The translations under genes were made by a program, and so were the position numbers. A stretch of DNA of 64,000 nt, from assembly GCF_041261445.1 (NCBI RefSeq), contig NZ_JBGCCU010000023.1, positions 1-64,000 of the forward strand, read 5' to 3'. Below are positions 9,401 through 21,751 of this stretch, one piece after another. The notes beneath the pieces were generated by a model, which had not been told where the DNA came from, searched no databases, and saw only the letters and a program-made list of their open reading frames with translations. The DNA is from Catenulispora sp. EB89 (GTDB taxonomy: Bacteria > Actinomycetota > Actinomycetes > Streptomycetales > Catenulisporaceae). Position 1 is the first letter of the stretch. Each line of letters opens with the position of its first letter.

Positions 9401-11563
9401 ATGGACTGCCGGACCCCGCAGGACCCGCGCCGGCGGCCGGGCGGGCCACGCGGGCCAGGCGGGCCGGGCGGGCCGGCCGAGCCCGGCCGGGTCCCGGCGA
9501 ACCGGGCCCGCCGATGGGCCGCCGTGCTGCTCGCCCTGCTCACCCTCGCGGGCGCCGCGGCCTGCGCCGGGCCGCCCTCCAAGGGCGACGTCCGCAGCGC
9601 CCCGCTGAACCAGAGCCGCAACAACGTGGCCATCCTGGCCAACGAACCGACGCCCTCGATGTCGCCGGGGTTGCTGGTGACCAGCTTCCTGCAGGCGCTG
9701 ACCGGCGACCAGGAGGACCCGAGCTTCAGCGTCGCCCAGGAGTTCCTGACCCCCGAGGCCCGCAGCAAGTGGATCCCGGCCGGCTCCACCTGGACCACCA
9801 CGACCAAGATCGTGAAGTACGACGCCCCGCTCCCGGACTCCCAGCAGGAGTCCCCGAACCACCCCGCGCACCCGGCCGAGGCTCCGGCCGGCGCCACCGC
9901 GCCGCAGGCCGCCGCGCCGACACCGGTCGGTGCCGAGCAGATGATCACCGAGAGCGGTGCCCAGGTGGCCCAGATCGACCGGTACGGCTTCTTCCAGTAC
10001 CAGAGCGGGCCGGTCATCCAGCAGTTCACGCTGAAGTACCTGGGGGCCTCGATCGGGTGGCGGATCGCCACGCCCCCGGACTTCCGGATGATCCTTCCGG
10101 AGTCGTTCAAGCGCGCCTACCAGACGTACCAGTCCCCGCTGGCGGTCTACCTGCCCTCGCGCGGCTCCGTCGCCCCGGTGATGGACCAGGTCTACCTGAC
10201 CCAGGACTCCGGCAAGGTCGACTACACCTACGACGCGCTGGCCCGGGCCGTGCTGCACGGCCGGCTCACGTCGCAGGACACCGGTCTGACGCTGGCCGCT
10301 CCGGTGACCGTGGACTCCAACGGCCTGGCCAAGGTGACGCTGAACCGGCCGCCGGCCGGCCGGGCGGACCTCGTCAGCGACGTGCAGCTGGCCCTGACCA
10401 GGACCTTCCGGGACGCCTCGGAGAACCAGCAACTGCTCTCCTCGACGGCGCTGAGCCAGGTGCTCGTCGACTACCCCGGCTGCACCACGTGCGCGGTGGG
10501 CGGCGTCGGCCCGGACGGCTCGCCGCCGCCGCCGGTGTACTGGGTGTGTCCGCAGACGCAGGGCGAGGCGAACGCCGCGATCGTCGACCGGGCGCAGCTG
10601 GCGGGGGCCGCGGAGGCGCCGGCCGTCTGCCCGTTGAACGGCGCCAAGGTCCCGTCGCTGGTCCCGCTGAACGGCATCCCGTTGGAGAAGGACGAGCCGA
10701 TCGCGGTGAAGCAGCTCTCCGGCTCCTCCGACGGCAAATCGCCGCAGGCCACGATCTTCGTGGCCGTGGTCAAGCAGAACGGTGACGTGGTCGTCGTCAA
10801 CGACAAGAACAACGACCAGCCGGTCTGGTACCACGCGAAGTCCGCGAAGTCCGTGACCGACCTGGAGTGGGATCCGGTGGACGGCTCGCTGTGGGTGGTC
10901 GACGACAAGAACCTGTACCGGGCGCAGGATCCCGGCGCCACGGGGTCGGGCAACGGCACGCCCCAGCAGGTCCCGGTGCCCTACCAGCAGGTGCTCCGTT
11001 TCAAGCCCTCGCCGGACGGCCTGCGCGCGGTCGTGGTCGGCGGGCCGAACACGACCGACGCCGACGGTGCGGACGCCCCGCAGCAGGCCACGATGGTGTT
11101 CGTCGCCCGCACCGGGGCCGGCGTCGCCCTGACCGGCCCCGACGGGTCGGCCTCCGGGGAGTTCTCGCTGCTCCAGACCCTCCCGCAGAACGCGGATCAG
11201 GCGGCGTCCAGCCTGCAGAGCGTCACCGACGCCGCCTGGGCCGACGGCCGCACCGTGGTGCTGCTGGGACTGCAGCAGGCCGGGTCGAGCACGCCGAAGC
11301 TCTACAAGGTGTACCTGGACGGTTCGCAGGACTCGACGATCATGGCCCTGGAGGACGCCCAGACCGCGGCCCGGCACATCGCCGCGGTGACCGGCGCGGC
11401 GACCGGCGTGGTCGGCGGGCACACCTCGCTGTGGACGTTCAGCGACGCTCCCGGACCGACGGATCCGAACACCACGTACTCGTACTTCAAGCGCAGCGGC
11501 GGCGCGGACAGCTTCCAGGAGTCTGGCTGGAGCCCGGTCGCGGCGACGGCGACGGCGGGCTGA
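9401..11563 (+). CDS. lpqB: Lipoprotein LpqB
   Basis: A secreted lipoprotein with N-terminal hydrophobic segment WAAVLLALLTLAGAAAC, a GerMN-like domain in the middle, and a beta-propeller-like C-terminal half. LpqB modulates the MtrAB system and always follows mtrB. The lipid-modified Cys would be residue 55 from ATG 9401. That start has AGGAG at 9391-9395. An in-frame ATG at 9356 overlaps the mtrB stop (TGATG) and has GGGGGAG upstream, so the start is not settled. Both give an unusually long Gly/Pro/Arg-rich N-region. Confidence 0.93.
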   Translation: MDCRTPQDPRRRPGGPRGPGGPGGPAEPGRVPANRARRWAAVLLALLTLAGAAACAGPPSKGDVRSAPLNQSRNNVAILANEPTPSMSPGLLVTSFLQALTGDQEDPSFSVAQEFLTPEARSKWIPAGSTWTTTTKIVKYDAPLPDSQQESPNHPAHPAEAPAGATAPQAAAPTPVGAEQMITESGAQVAQIDRYGFFQYQSGPVIQQFTLKYLGASIGWRIATPPDFRMILPESFKRAYQTYQSPLAVYLPSRGSVAPVMDQVYLTQDSGKVDYTYDALARAVLHGRLTSQDTGLTLAAPVTVDSNGLAKVTLNRPPAGRADLVSDVQLALTRTFRDASENQQLLSSTALSQVLVDYPGCTTCAVGGVGPDGSPPPPVYWVCPQTQGEANAAIVDRAQLAGAAEAPAVCPLNGAKVPSLVPLNGIPLEKDEPIAVKQLSGSSDGKSPQATIFVAVVKQNGDVVVVNDKNNDQPVWYHAKSAKSVTDLEWDPVDGSLWVVDDKNLYRAQDPGATGSGNGTPQQVPVPYQQVLRFKPSPDGLRAVVVGGPNTTDADGADAPQQATMVFVARTGAGVALTGPDGSASGEFSLLQTLPQNADQAASSLQSVTDAAWADGRTVVLLGLQQAGSSTPKLYKVYLDGSQDSTIMALEDAQTAARHIAAVTGAATGVVGGHTSLWTFSDAPGPTDPNTTYSYFKRSGGADSFQESGWSPVAATATAG

Positions 11564-11690
11564 GGCGCGGCGGCCGGCTGCGGCACGACAGGGGACCGAC
11601 CGCGGAGGCGGGCCGGCTCGGCTGGCGCTGGTAACCGGGCATAGCGGATAATTCCGCCACGTTCCGACCACAGCGCGACCAGGGGGTCCG

Positions 11691-12428
11691 ATGCCGCTCG
11701 TCCGCCCGCTCTGGGCCGCCCTGCTCGACCTGGCCGCCGAGCGCGACTGCGGGGGCTGCGGGCGTCCGCAGCCCTCCGGAGAGCCGCTGTGCCCCGCCTG
11801 CGACGGCCTGCTGGCCGAGAGCGGGCCGTGGCGCACGCTGGCGTCCGTGCCCGGCACCCCGCGCACGCACGCGGTGGCCCGCTACGAGGACCCGGTTCGG
11901 ACCATGCTCATCGGGTACAAGGAGCGCGGGCGTACCGATCTGCGGCGCGCGCTGGGCCGGGCTCTCGCGCGGGCCGTCGCGCAGACGCTGGACACAGCGC
12001 TGGATACGACGCTGGGCGCATCGCTCGGCACGGCGGGTGCCGCGGGCTGCGCGTCGGTGGCGCTGGTTCCCATGCCCTCTCGGCGCAAAGCCGTCCGCGA
12101 CCGCGGCCAGGACACCACCGCGCGCCTGGCCAGGACTGCGGCACGGGCCCTGCGCGAGGTCGGAGTGCCGGTCCGTGCCGTGCCCGCGCTGACGCACGCC
12201 CGCGCCGTCGAGGACCAGGCGGGGCTGTCCCGTGAGCGGCGTCAGGCGAACCTGGCAGGAGCCCTGCGGGCCCGTCGCGCTGGGGCGGTCACCGGTTCCA
12301 GTGTGGTGCTCGTCGACGACATCAGCACCAGCGGCGCCAGCCTCGCGGAGGCGTCCCGCGCGCTGCGGGAGGCCGGCGTGCCGGTCCTCGGCGCGGCCAC
12401 GATCGCGGCCGCGCGGGTCCGCTCGTAA
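11691..12428 (+). CDS. ComF-family phosphoribosyltransferase-like protein
   Basis: A 245-residue ComF homologue. The N-terminal zinc-ribbon cysteines are CGGCGRP (about 20-26) and CPAC (about 35-38). A phosphoribosyltransferase fold follows with the PRPP loop VVLVDDISTSGASL near residues 204-217. ComF proteins are tied to DNA uptake in Firmicutes; in actinobacteria this gene commonly sits between lpqB and hpf, and its role is unclear. The first half contains a stretch rich in Ala/Thr/Leu (about 95-120) that looks like a small insertion. Confidence 0.9.
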   Translation: MPLVRPLWAALLDLAAERDCGGCGRPQPSGEPLCPACDGLLAESGPWRTLASVPGTPRTHAVARYEDPVRTMLIGYKERGRTDLRRALGRALARAVAQTLDTALDTTLGASLGTAGAAGCASVALVPMPSRRKAVRDRGQDTTARLARTAARALREVGVPVRAVPALTHARAVEDQAGLSRERRQANLAGALRARRAGAVTGSSVVLVDDISTSGASLAEASRALREAGVPVLGAATIAAARVRS

Positions 12429-12964
12429 GAGGTGCCCGGCCGCCGTCTCACTGTGTGAACTACCGAGGAATCGGCACGAAACCACACACAAACCCCGGTC
12501 GAACACCGTTCCGATCACTCGAACGGTCCAACGCCGCCTCCGGCCCCTTCCGCCGAGGGCGATCCGGGGCTAGTTTTCAGCCATAGGCACCCGCGCACGA
12601 GACAGTGAGCAGGCACGATGCGCACCAGCACGCACATAATCAGCCGCCTGTAGCAGGCGGCAGGCCGGTTCCGACGGCTGATCCCCTCCCCGGACCCCTC
12701 GCGAGAACTCGCGTCGCAGCCGTACCCCCGGCGACTCCCGCCGGAACCCGTATCGGCTGTGACTTCTTCCACTCAGGAAACCGGGCACCAAGCGCACCCG
12801 GCGTACGTTAGAGATCTACAAGTCCATACCGATCTACTCGACAGATCAAAGTCAGAGCAGTCCCCGATCACTTCGCGGAGGCGCCGCTGGATCCACTCTC
12901 ATTCGACGCCGAAGCCGAGCCCTTGAGCCCGGCACAGATCTGAACGCGAGATTGGAGAACGCGC
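12429..12964 (+). other. 536-bp gap upstream of hpf, likely long leader/promoter region
   Basis: No convincing gene lies between comF and hpf. Two small dyads are visible: ACCGTTC at 12505-12511 with GAACGGT at 12521-12527, and an 8-bp perfect hairpin GCCGCCTG at 12643-12650 with 12654-12661. Base composition is lower in GC than elsewhere, especially 12780-12960, which fits a regulatory leader. An open frame at 12605-12811 has no ribosome binding site and no recognisable product. Confidence 0.45.
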
Positions 12965-13681
12965 GTGGACATCGTCGTCAAGAGCCGCCACCACGAGGTG
13001 ACCGACCGGTTCCGTCGGCACGTCATGGAGAAGCTGGCCAAGGTTGAGGAGATGGATGGCAAGGCCATCAGCCTCACCGTCGTGCTCGGCGAGGAGAAGA
13101 ACCCCCGCCAGGCCGAGAGCAAGGACCGGATCGAGCTGACGCTGGACTGCCCCCGGGCCCCGGTCATCCGGGCCGAGGCGTGTGCCGGCGATCCGTACTC
13201 AGCGCTCGATATGGCCGCAGCCAAGCTTCAGGCGCAGCTCCGCAGGGCCAAGGACCGCAAGAAGATCCACCGCAACCGCAAGGCGATCGCGGACTCCATC
13301 AAGCACCTCCCGCCGATGGCGGACCTGCCGCCGGGCACGGAGCCGTTGCTGACGGCGGACGGCGCGGTCAGCGACAACCCCGAGGTGGACCTCCAGCCCT
13401 ACGGCATCCCCGGCCCCACGCACGACGACGGTCCCATGGTGGTCCGCGAGAAGACGCACACCGCGGCCCCGATGACGCTCGACCAGGCGCTGTACGAGAT
13501 GGAACTCGTCGGCCACGACTTCTACCTCTACGTGGACAAGGAATCCGGCCTGCCGGCGGTCGTGTACCGGCGCCGCGCGTACGACTACGGAGTGATCCGC
13601 CTGGAGCCCGGGGAGGAGCCGGCCGAGCCGTCGATCAACGGTTCGTCGCCCTCCGACCGGATGGCCAGTTCCCGCCGCTGA
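12965..13681 (+). CDS. hpf: Ribosome hibernation promoting factor, long form
   Basis: A 238-residue long HPF. The N-terminal ribosome-binding domain (about 1-105) starts MDIVVKSRHHEVTDRFR and ends in KDRKKIHRNRKA. A linker follows, and the C-terminal dimerisation domain (about 175-225) contains EMELVGHDFYLYVDKE and VVYRRRAYDYGVI. Long HPF pairs 70S ribosomes into 100S dimers in stationary phase or stress. It starts with GTG preceded by GGAGAA. A terminator hairpin follows the stop. Confidence 0.96.
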   Translation: MDIVVKSRHHEVTDRFRRHVMEKLAKVEEMDGKAISLTVVLGEEKNPRQAESKDRIELTLDCPRAPVIRAEACAGDPYSALDMAAAKLQAQLRRAKDRKKIHRNRKAIADSIKHLPPMADLPPGTEPLLTADGAVSDNPEVDLQPYGIPGPTHDDGPMVVREKTHTAAPMTLDQALYEMELVGHDFYLYVDKESGLPAVVYRRRAYDYGVIRLEPGEEPAEPSINGSSPSDRMASSRR

Positions 13682-13734
13682 GGCCCGCCGAACGCGGCTG
13701 ACGCCACAGCCGGCAGAGCTCTGATCTCAAAGGA

Positions 13735-13774
13735 CTCCTTTGCGGAGCCGGTCGCACCTGGCTCCGCAAAGGAG
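13735..13774 (+). terminator. Hairpin terminator after hpf
   Basis: A perfect 15-bp stem (13735-13749 with 13760-13774) closes on a 10-nt loop, 53 nt after the hpf stop. There is no long T run, as is common in actinobacteria. Confidence 0.75.
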
Positions 13775-13838
13775 GGAGGTTCAACGATCACCCAGATGGG
13801 TAATGTCACTTGTCCTTCTGAGGTGTCATCATGGTGCT

Positions 13839-14516
13839 GTGTCGGAAGCCATAAGAGTCCTCATAGCCGACGACCACACGCTGCTGCGCCGAGGCTTGGC
13901 CGTCGTCCTGGACACCGAGGACGACATCGAGGTGGTGGGCGAGGCGTCGAACGGCGCGGAAGCGCTGCACAAGGCTGAGGAACTCGCCCCGGACGTGGTG
14001 ATTCTGGACGTCCGCATGCCCGACACCGACGGTCTGACGGCGTGCGCGGCGATCAAACGCTCGGTCCCGGGCGCCAAGGTCATCATGCTGACCTCCAGCG
14101 ACGAGGAGACCGACCTCTACGAGGCGGTGAAGTCCGGGGCCTCGGGCTACCTGCTCAAAAGCGTGCTGCCGCACACCATCCCGGATGCGCTGCGCGCCGT
14201 GCAGCGCGGCGAGTCGCAGGTCAGCCCCTCGATGGCGGCCAAACTGATGACCGGCTTCGCGGCCCTGGCCCGCGGCGCGGACGCGGCCCCCGTGCCGGAT
14301 CCGGTCGCCCCGGCGCCCAAGCTCACCGACCGCGAGATGGAAGTCCTCAAGCTGGTGGCCACCGGGCGCAACAACCGGGAGATCGCCAAGGAGCTGTTCA
14401 TCACCGAGAACACGGTGAAGAACCACGTGCGCAACATCCTTGAGAAGCTGAACCTGCACTCGCGCATGGAAGCCGTGGTCTACGCCGTGCGGGAGAAACT
14501 GCTGGAGATCACCTAG
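13839..14516 (+). CDS. NarL/FixJ-type response regulator
   Basis: A 225-residue regulator. The receiver domain has DDH at 11-13 and phospho-acceptor Asp57 in VVILDVRMPDTDG. The C-terminal LuxR-type helix-turn-helix reads LTDREMEVLKLVATGRNNREIAKELFITENTVKNH in sections (about 160-195). The linker contains a Pro/Ala stretch. No kinase gene is adjacent, so it is an orphan here. I chose GTG 13839 because the fold starts there. ATG 13803 in frame is an alternative, and neither start has a strong ribosome binding site. Confidence 0.93.
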   Translation: MSEAIRVLIADDHTLLRRGLAVVLDTEDDIEVVGEASNGAEALHKAEELAPDVVILDVRMPDTDGLTACAAIKRSVPGAKVIMLTSSDEETDLYEAVKSGASGYLLKSVLPHTIPDALRAVQRGESQVSPSMAAKLMTGFAALARGADAAPVPDPVAPAPKLTDREMEVLKLVATGRNNREIAKELFITENTVKNHVRNILEKLNLHSRMEAVVYAVREKLLEIT

Positions 14517-14564
14517 CGTTCGCAGCTTGACATCGCAAGACGTCACCCGCGTAGGTTCGTGACC

Positions 14565-15392
14565 ATGGACATATCCGTGACGTTGAGAGACGCCGCGGAC
14601 GGCGGGGTGATAGCGCGCACGACGGTGCCGTCGGAGAACCTTCCCCCGGCGTTCGACGGCACGCAGCTGCTGGAAGCCGCGGGACAGGTCTGGCGGGTGG
14701 CCCGCGCCGAGCCGGCCTTCCGCGAGGAGTACGAGCTGATCGGCGAGCTGGAGCTGACCCTGCGCCGGGTCGAGCAGGAGCCGCGGGTCGAGATGCTCCC
14801 GGCCCGCGACATCCACTTCAGCATGTCCAGCATCAGCGACCGCCTCCCGGACATCGCCGGCCCGCTGGACGGCCGCACGGTGCTGCTGGTGAAGGACGAC
14901 CTGTGGCGCGACGTGGAGCTGGTCGGCCCGGCCGGCGCGACCGCGGTCGAGGAGAACCTGCTGGCCATCCGCCGGATCCAGGACGACTTCCGCTCCGGCC
15001 CCGGCTTCACCGAGATCCACCTGCGCACCACCCCCGCCGAGCCGCTGGCCGGCGTCACCCTCACGGTCGAGGACCTGGCCGCGGGCCTGGGCACCACGAC
15101 GCACTTCGTCCGCCCGGTCGCGATCGAGGGCCGCGGCGTGGTCCACGGCGGCTACGCCCTGACCGTCGCCGACGGCGTGCACGTCTACGGCCAGGTCGAC
15201 ACGGCGAGCCGGGTGACGGTGGCCGGCGTGCACCGCACCGGCATCGCCGGCGCCGAGGTCGCCGGCGTCTTCGGCGGCCTGCTGCGCGAGCGCGGGCTGG
15301 AGCTGGTCGACTGGCGCGGCGGGCTGCGGACCGACGACGCCGAGATCCTGGCCGGGTGGTTCGGGGCGCCGCCGCAGCCGCTGTGGCGGTAG
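14565..15392 (+). CDS. Protein of unknown function
   Basis: I do not recognise this 275-residue protein. It has no signal peptide or membrane segment. It begins MDISVTLRDAADGGVIAR and contains a Val/Gly-rich C-terminal half with beta-strand character (THFVRPVAIEGRGVVHGGYA at about 187-206). Codon use matches its neighbours and the frame is long with strong third-position GC, so it is a real gene. A GTG six nt upstream (14559) is an alternative start. It follows the response regulator by about 50 nt and converges on the YcaQ-like gene. Confidence 0.75.
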   Translation: MDISVTLRDAADGGVIARTTVPSENLPPAFDGTQLLEAAGQVWRVARAEPAFREEYELIGELELTLRRVEQEPRVEMLPARDIHFSMSSISDRLPDIAGPLDGRTVLLVKDDLWRDVELVGPAGATAVEENLLAIRRIQDDFRSGPGFTEIHLRTTPAEPLAGVTLTVEDLAAGLGTTTHFVRPVAIEGRGVVHGGYALTVADGVHVYGQVDTASRVTVAGVHRTGIAGAEVAGVFGGLLRERGLELVDWRGGLRTDDAEILAGWFGAPPQPLWR

Positions 15393-15571
15393 GGGAGCGC
15401 GGAGGTGTGCGAGCGCAGAGCTTTGATGCCTGAGCTCAGCTGAACACCATCGCCGGAGTTTTCTTCGCGGGCTGATTGCTCGCCTGCCCCCGCACCGAGC
15501 CCTCAACGAATGTTGACTGGCAGTTTGATTTTTCTCGCGAGCCGACCGATCCCGGTCCTCTGCCGCCGCCC

Positions 15572-16768
15572 TCAGTCCAGCGCCGCCCGCAAAGCCCCCG
15601 CCGCATCGGCCGGCGTCACCTGCTCCACCGCCACCGCGTCGCACCCGACCCACCCCGCAGCCTCGCGCAGCGCGTCGGCCATCGGCTGCACCGCCCCGGC
15701 CGCGTCCAGCGATACCTTCCGCGCGACCAGCGTCTTGCCCTCGCGCTTGGGGTCCACGCGGCCGAGCAGCTTGCCGCCGGCCAGCAGGGGCATCGCGAAG
15801 TAGCCGTGCACCCGCTTCGCGGCCGGGGTGTAGGCCTCGATCCGGTGCACCATGCCGAAGATCCGCTCCATCCGGTCCCGCTCCCAGATCAGCGAGTCGA
15901 ACGGGGACAGCAGGGTCGTGCGGTGCCGGCCGCGCGGTCCGCCGGCGGCCAGCAGGTCCAGCGCCGCCGGATCGGCCCAGGCCGGCTGGGTCCAGCCGCG
16001 CACGCTCACCGGCACCAGGCCGGTCTGCTCCATCAGGGGCCTGGCGTCAGGGATCTTCAGCCGGTAGTAGTCCGCGATATCGCCTATCGTGCCGACGCCC
16101 AGCCGCCGCCCGGCCTGCGCCAGCAGCCGGACGTGCGACTCCGCGCGGGTCGGCTCCGGGGCGTCCAGCACGGCCTTCGGCAGCGCCCGTTCCGGCAGGT
16201 CGTAGACCCGCCGCCAGCCGCGCCGCTCCACGCACACCACGTCCCCGGTCGCCAGCAGCTTCTCGACCGCGACCTTCGTCTCCGACCAGTCCCACCACTC
16301 GGCGCTCTTGCGCGCTCCGCCGAAGTCCGAGGTCATGCACGGCCCCTCGTCCCGCAGCTTGCCCAACACCAGCGCCTCGGCCTCGCCGGAGGTCGGCAGG
16401 CCCCAGCCGCCGCTGGCCCGGTCGCGGTAGTTCGCGCGGCGGTAGGCGAACGTCGGCCACTCCTTGACCGGCAGGATGCAGGCCGCGTGCGCCCAGTACT
16501 CGAACGTCGAGGCGCCGTGCGGCTCGTGGTTCCAGTACGCCTTCTCGATCCCGTCGCGCCCGACCGCGCCGAGCCGCGCGTACGGCACCAGCTCGTGCGA
16601 GCGCGCCAGCACGCTGATGGTGTCCAGCTGCACCGCCCCGAGGTCGCGCAGCACGCCCGCCGCGCCGGCCCGCCGGTCCGGTACGCCGATCAGCCTCTGC
16701 GCGTGCAGAGCCAGGCGGCGGGCCTCGGCGGCGGACAGTTCGGTGCGCGGTGCAGGTGCGGATGTCAC
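15572..16768 (-). CDS. YcaQ-like winged-helix DNA-glycosylase family protein
   Basis: A protein of about 398 residues of the winged-helix family that includes crosslink-repair glycosylase YcaQ/AlkX (HTH_42). Visible landmarks are LGAVQLDTISVLARSHELVPYARLG near 45-69, an YWAHAACILP segment, and RRHRTTLLSPFDSLIWERDRMERIFG-type residues near 290-315, all typical of the family. The probable job is DNA repair, by family. GTG 16768 was chosen; another GTG sits 9 nt upstream and neither has a Shine-Dalgarno. A TAGCGT hexamer 12 nt upstream suggests a leaderless transcript. Confidence 0.85.
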   Translation of the reverse strand: MTSAPAPRTELSAAEARRLALHAQRLIGVPDRRAGAAGVLRDLGAVQLDTISVLARSHELVPYARLGAVGRDGIEKAYWNHEPHGASTFEYWAHAACILPVKEWPTFAYRRANYRDRASGGWGLPTSGEAEALVLGKLRDEGPCMTSDFGGARKSAEWWDWSETKVAVEKLLATGDVVCVERRGWRRVYDLPERALPKAVLDAPEPTRAESHVRLLAQAGRRLGVGTIGDIADYYRLKIPDARPLMEQTGLVPVSVRGWTQPAWADPAALDLLAAGGPRGRHRTTLLSPFDSLIWERDRMERIFGMVHRIEAYTPAAKRVHGYFAMPLLAGGKLLGRVDPKREGKTLVARKVSLDAAGAVQPMADALREAAGWVGCDAVAVEQVTPADAAGALRAALD

Positions 16769-16806
16769 ATCCGTCACGCTAGCCGCCGGCACCGACAGCT
16801 TTTCCG

Positions 16807-17436
16807 TTACCGCAGCTCTCCGGGCAGGATGTCGGCCAGCCACATGTCCCGCACCGCCCCGTTGTGCAGGTGCGAGGAACGCTGCCGTCCGACGATCGTG
16901 AAGCCGACCTTCTCAATCACCCTGCGTGAGGGCGTGTTGCCGTCGAAGGCCTGCCAGACGACACGCCCGAGCCCCAGGTCCTCGAACGCCCAGCGCACGA
17001 CCTCCCGGACGGCCTCGGTGATGTACCCGCGTCCGCGCGTGTCCGGATTGGCCCAGTACCCGACCTCCGCCGTCCGCACGCCGCGGCCCGCGGCCAATGT
17101 GGTGATGCCGGCCAGCCCGACCGATCCGGCGATCTGCCCGGTGTCCTTCACGAACGCCCCGAACGTCGCCTCGTCCCCGGATCGGAACCCTTTCGGGGTG
17201 TGTTCCCGCACGAACCACTCCGCGTCTTTCACCTGATACGGCGACGGCACGGTGGTCCACCGCTGGACTTCGGGATCCTGGCAGATCGTGAAGATCGCCG
17301 GGATGTCGTCCTCGCGCCACGGCCGCAGGATCAGCCGCCGGGTCTGCAAAGGGCCCTGGGGCAGCGGCGGAGCGACCAGCAACCGGTCCGGTACGGGAAC
17401 CGGTTCGCGGCGCTCGTGCGTTTGCCGTATGTCCAT
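16807..17436 (-). CDS. GNAT-family N-acetyltransferase (RimJ/RimL type)
   Basis: A 209-residue GNAT protein with LQTRRLILRPWREDDIPAIF (about 32-51), the acetyl-CoA loop in EVGYWANPDTRGRGYITEAV (about 136-155) and a C-terminal NTPSRRVIEKVGF segment. These are hallmarks of RimJ/RimL-like acetyltransferases acting on protein N-termini or small amines; the substrate cannot be told. It starts at ATG 17436, is divergent from secA and lies 38 nt ahead of the YcaQ-like gene on the same strand. Confidence 0.92.
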   Translation of the reverse strand: MDIRQTHERREPVPVPDRLLVAPPLPQGPLQTRRLILRPWREDDIPAIFTICQDPEVQRWTTVPSPYQVKDAEWFVREHTPKGFRSGDEATFGAFVKDTGQIAGSVGLAGITTLAAGRGVRTAEVGYWANPDTRGRGYITEAVREVVRWAFEDLGLGRVVWQAFDGNTPSRRVIEKVGFTIVGRQRSSHLHNGAVRDMWLADILPGELR

Positions 17437-17595
17437 CGCTCCACCGTAGGCGAGCCGGATCGGCGGTCTCCAGGGAATATGCCGATGATCATTACGCCGC
17501 GCTCTTCCCTTGGAGCGCGGACCGTCGCATAACATGTTGGAAAAGGCGGGGCACACACCTGCCTGCCCGAGCCCGTATTCGAGGAGTTGTCTGCC

Positions 17596-20394
<2,799 letters not shown>

Positions 20395-20445
20395 GGCACC
20401 GGGGCGCTTCCGGCAGCGCCGGAGCACCCTGACACAGCTGGGCCG

Positions 20446-20477
20446 AACGGCTGACTTCCCGCGGGAAGTCAGCCGTT
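20446..20477 (+). terminator. Terminator after secA
   Basis: A perfect 15-bp stem (20446-20460 with 20463-20477) with a 2-nt apex lies 52 nt after the secA stop. It is strong enough to isolate secA from the next gene. Confidence 0.85.
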
Positions 20478-20549
20478 TCGCATGCCCCTGTGATCTGCTG
20501 GAGCCTCATTTCTCGGGTACAGGGTCGGGCAAAGGGGAGGCGGTCTGAC

Positions 20550-21365
20550 GTGACGCCGGTGCGGGTCGGGGTCGGAGCACGGTGGCGGCGTGATAACAGG
20601 CCAGACTTCTCGGGCATCGCGGTGTGGGTGGACGCGGTGGCCGAGGTCGAGATCGACGCTGGGGCTTTCGGGTTCGAGGGCGGCGACGGCGGCGAGGGCC
20701 GGGGTGGCGGCGAGGGCCGGGGCGATGCCGGGAACGGCCGGAACCAAGATTTCGCCGAGGGCTCCGTCCGTCGCGAGGCGGCCTCGCAGGAACCAGAGGA
20801 CTGCGACCCCGTGCCGTGGGCGGTGGACGCCTGGTCGGCGGACTACGGCAAGGTCTGGCGGCCACTCGCCGGGAGTGGACGCGAGCCGCGTCCAGGACTC
20901 TTGCTGTCGGTGGTGCGGGCGGGCGTGGTGGTGGCCTGTCCGACGCCGCTGCCGGACCCGCCGACCGGAGCGTTGGCGCGTGCGCTGGCCCGAGTCGAGC
21001 GTCCCGAGCGGCGTCCAGAGGTGCTGGCAGTGGATGCCGAGCCACCGCCGCCGCCTCGCCGCATGCCGTCGCAGAAGGCGTACACCGAAATCAGAGCCCT
21101 GGTGGGCATGCTGGTCGAAGTCCTGGTCGGCCGCCGCACCGCCACCCACGCGGCCCACTGGACCGACGCCGAAGTCCGCGGCAAGCTCCGCACCCCGCGC
21201 TACGCCCGCACCACCACGCTCAGGTCAGTCCGACTCTCCGAAAGCGGCGCCGGCGTCGAAGCACTCGCGCTGCTCCGCGACGGCGGACGCACGCGCGCCG
21301 TGGCGCTGCGCTTCGATCGCGATGAAGAGTCCCGCTGGCGGTGCACCGCGCTTCAAACTGGCTGA
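20550..21365 (+). CDS. Rv3235-family protein (DUF6459)
   Basis: A 271-residue protein with a variable Gly/Glu-rich first half. The conserved C-terminal domain (about 185-271) contains LVGMLVEVLVGRRTATHAAHW, a conserved Arg/Leu segment, and the closing WRCTALQTG. This pattern and the position next to secA fit the Rv3235 family, whose function is unknown. Start GTG 20550 is preceded by AAAGGGGAGG. Residues 40-75 are low complexity and probably disordered. Confidence 0.8.
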   Translation: MTPVRVGVGARWRRDNRPDFSGIAVWVDAVAEVEIDAGAFGFEGGDGGEGRGGGEGRGDAGNGRNQDFAEGSVRREAASQEPEDCDPVPWAVDAWSADYGKVWRPLAGSGREPRPGLLLSVVRAGVVVACPTPLPDPPTGALARALARVERPERRPEVLAVDAEPPPPPRRMPSQKAYTEIRALVGMLVEVLVGRRTATHAAHWTDAEVRGKLRTPRYARTTTLRSVRLSESGAGVEALALLRDGGRTRAVALRFDRDEESRWRCTALQTG

Positions 21366-21457
21366 CGCTCAGCCAGCCCGCACTTCTGCTTGCTCATCGC
21401 GCACGGCCTCCCGCGGCCTTGTCGCCGACTGCCGCCGACTGCCGCCGGCTTGTCCGG

Positions 21458-21745
21458 GCTCGGTGCCTGCGTCTCAGCTTCGCGCGAGCCGGCCCGCTGC
21501 GGCTCGTTTTCGCGGGGCGCTTGCCGCAACCTTGCCGCCGGCCGCTGCGGCCGCCTGCCGTCGGCGGCTCGGTGCCTGCGTCTCAGCTTCGCGCGAGCCG
21601 GCCTGCCGCGGCTCGCTTTCGCCGGGCGCTCGCCGCAGCCTTGCCGCCGGCTGCTAGGCCGCCCGCATCTCAGCCTCGTGCGAGCCGGTCCGCCGCGGCT
21701 CGGTCCGTCGCGCGCGCCGGTCGCCGCAGCAGTTCCGCCGCCAAG
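21458..21745. repeat. 109-bp imperfect tandem repeat, three copies
   Basis: The gene-free stretch 21366-21751 carries direct repeats. Copy 1 starts at 21458 and copy 2 at 21567, giving a 109-bp period; both start GCTCGGTGCCTGCGTCTCAG and share CTTCGCGCGAGCCGGCC and CCGCAnCCTTGCCGCCGG. A third, partial and more diverged copy follows from about 21660. The first 90 bp of the gap are also simple and Cys/Arg-codon-like, but no frame has a ribosome binding site. Confidence 0.8.
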
Positions 21746-21751
21746 CCTGCC

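Noticed and set aside
12605..12811. Possible small gene upstream of hpf
   Set aside because: No ribosome binding site and a low-complexity His/Pro/Ala product; I see no family match.
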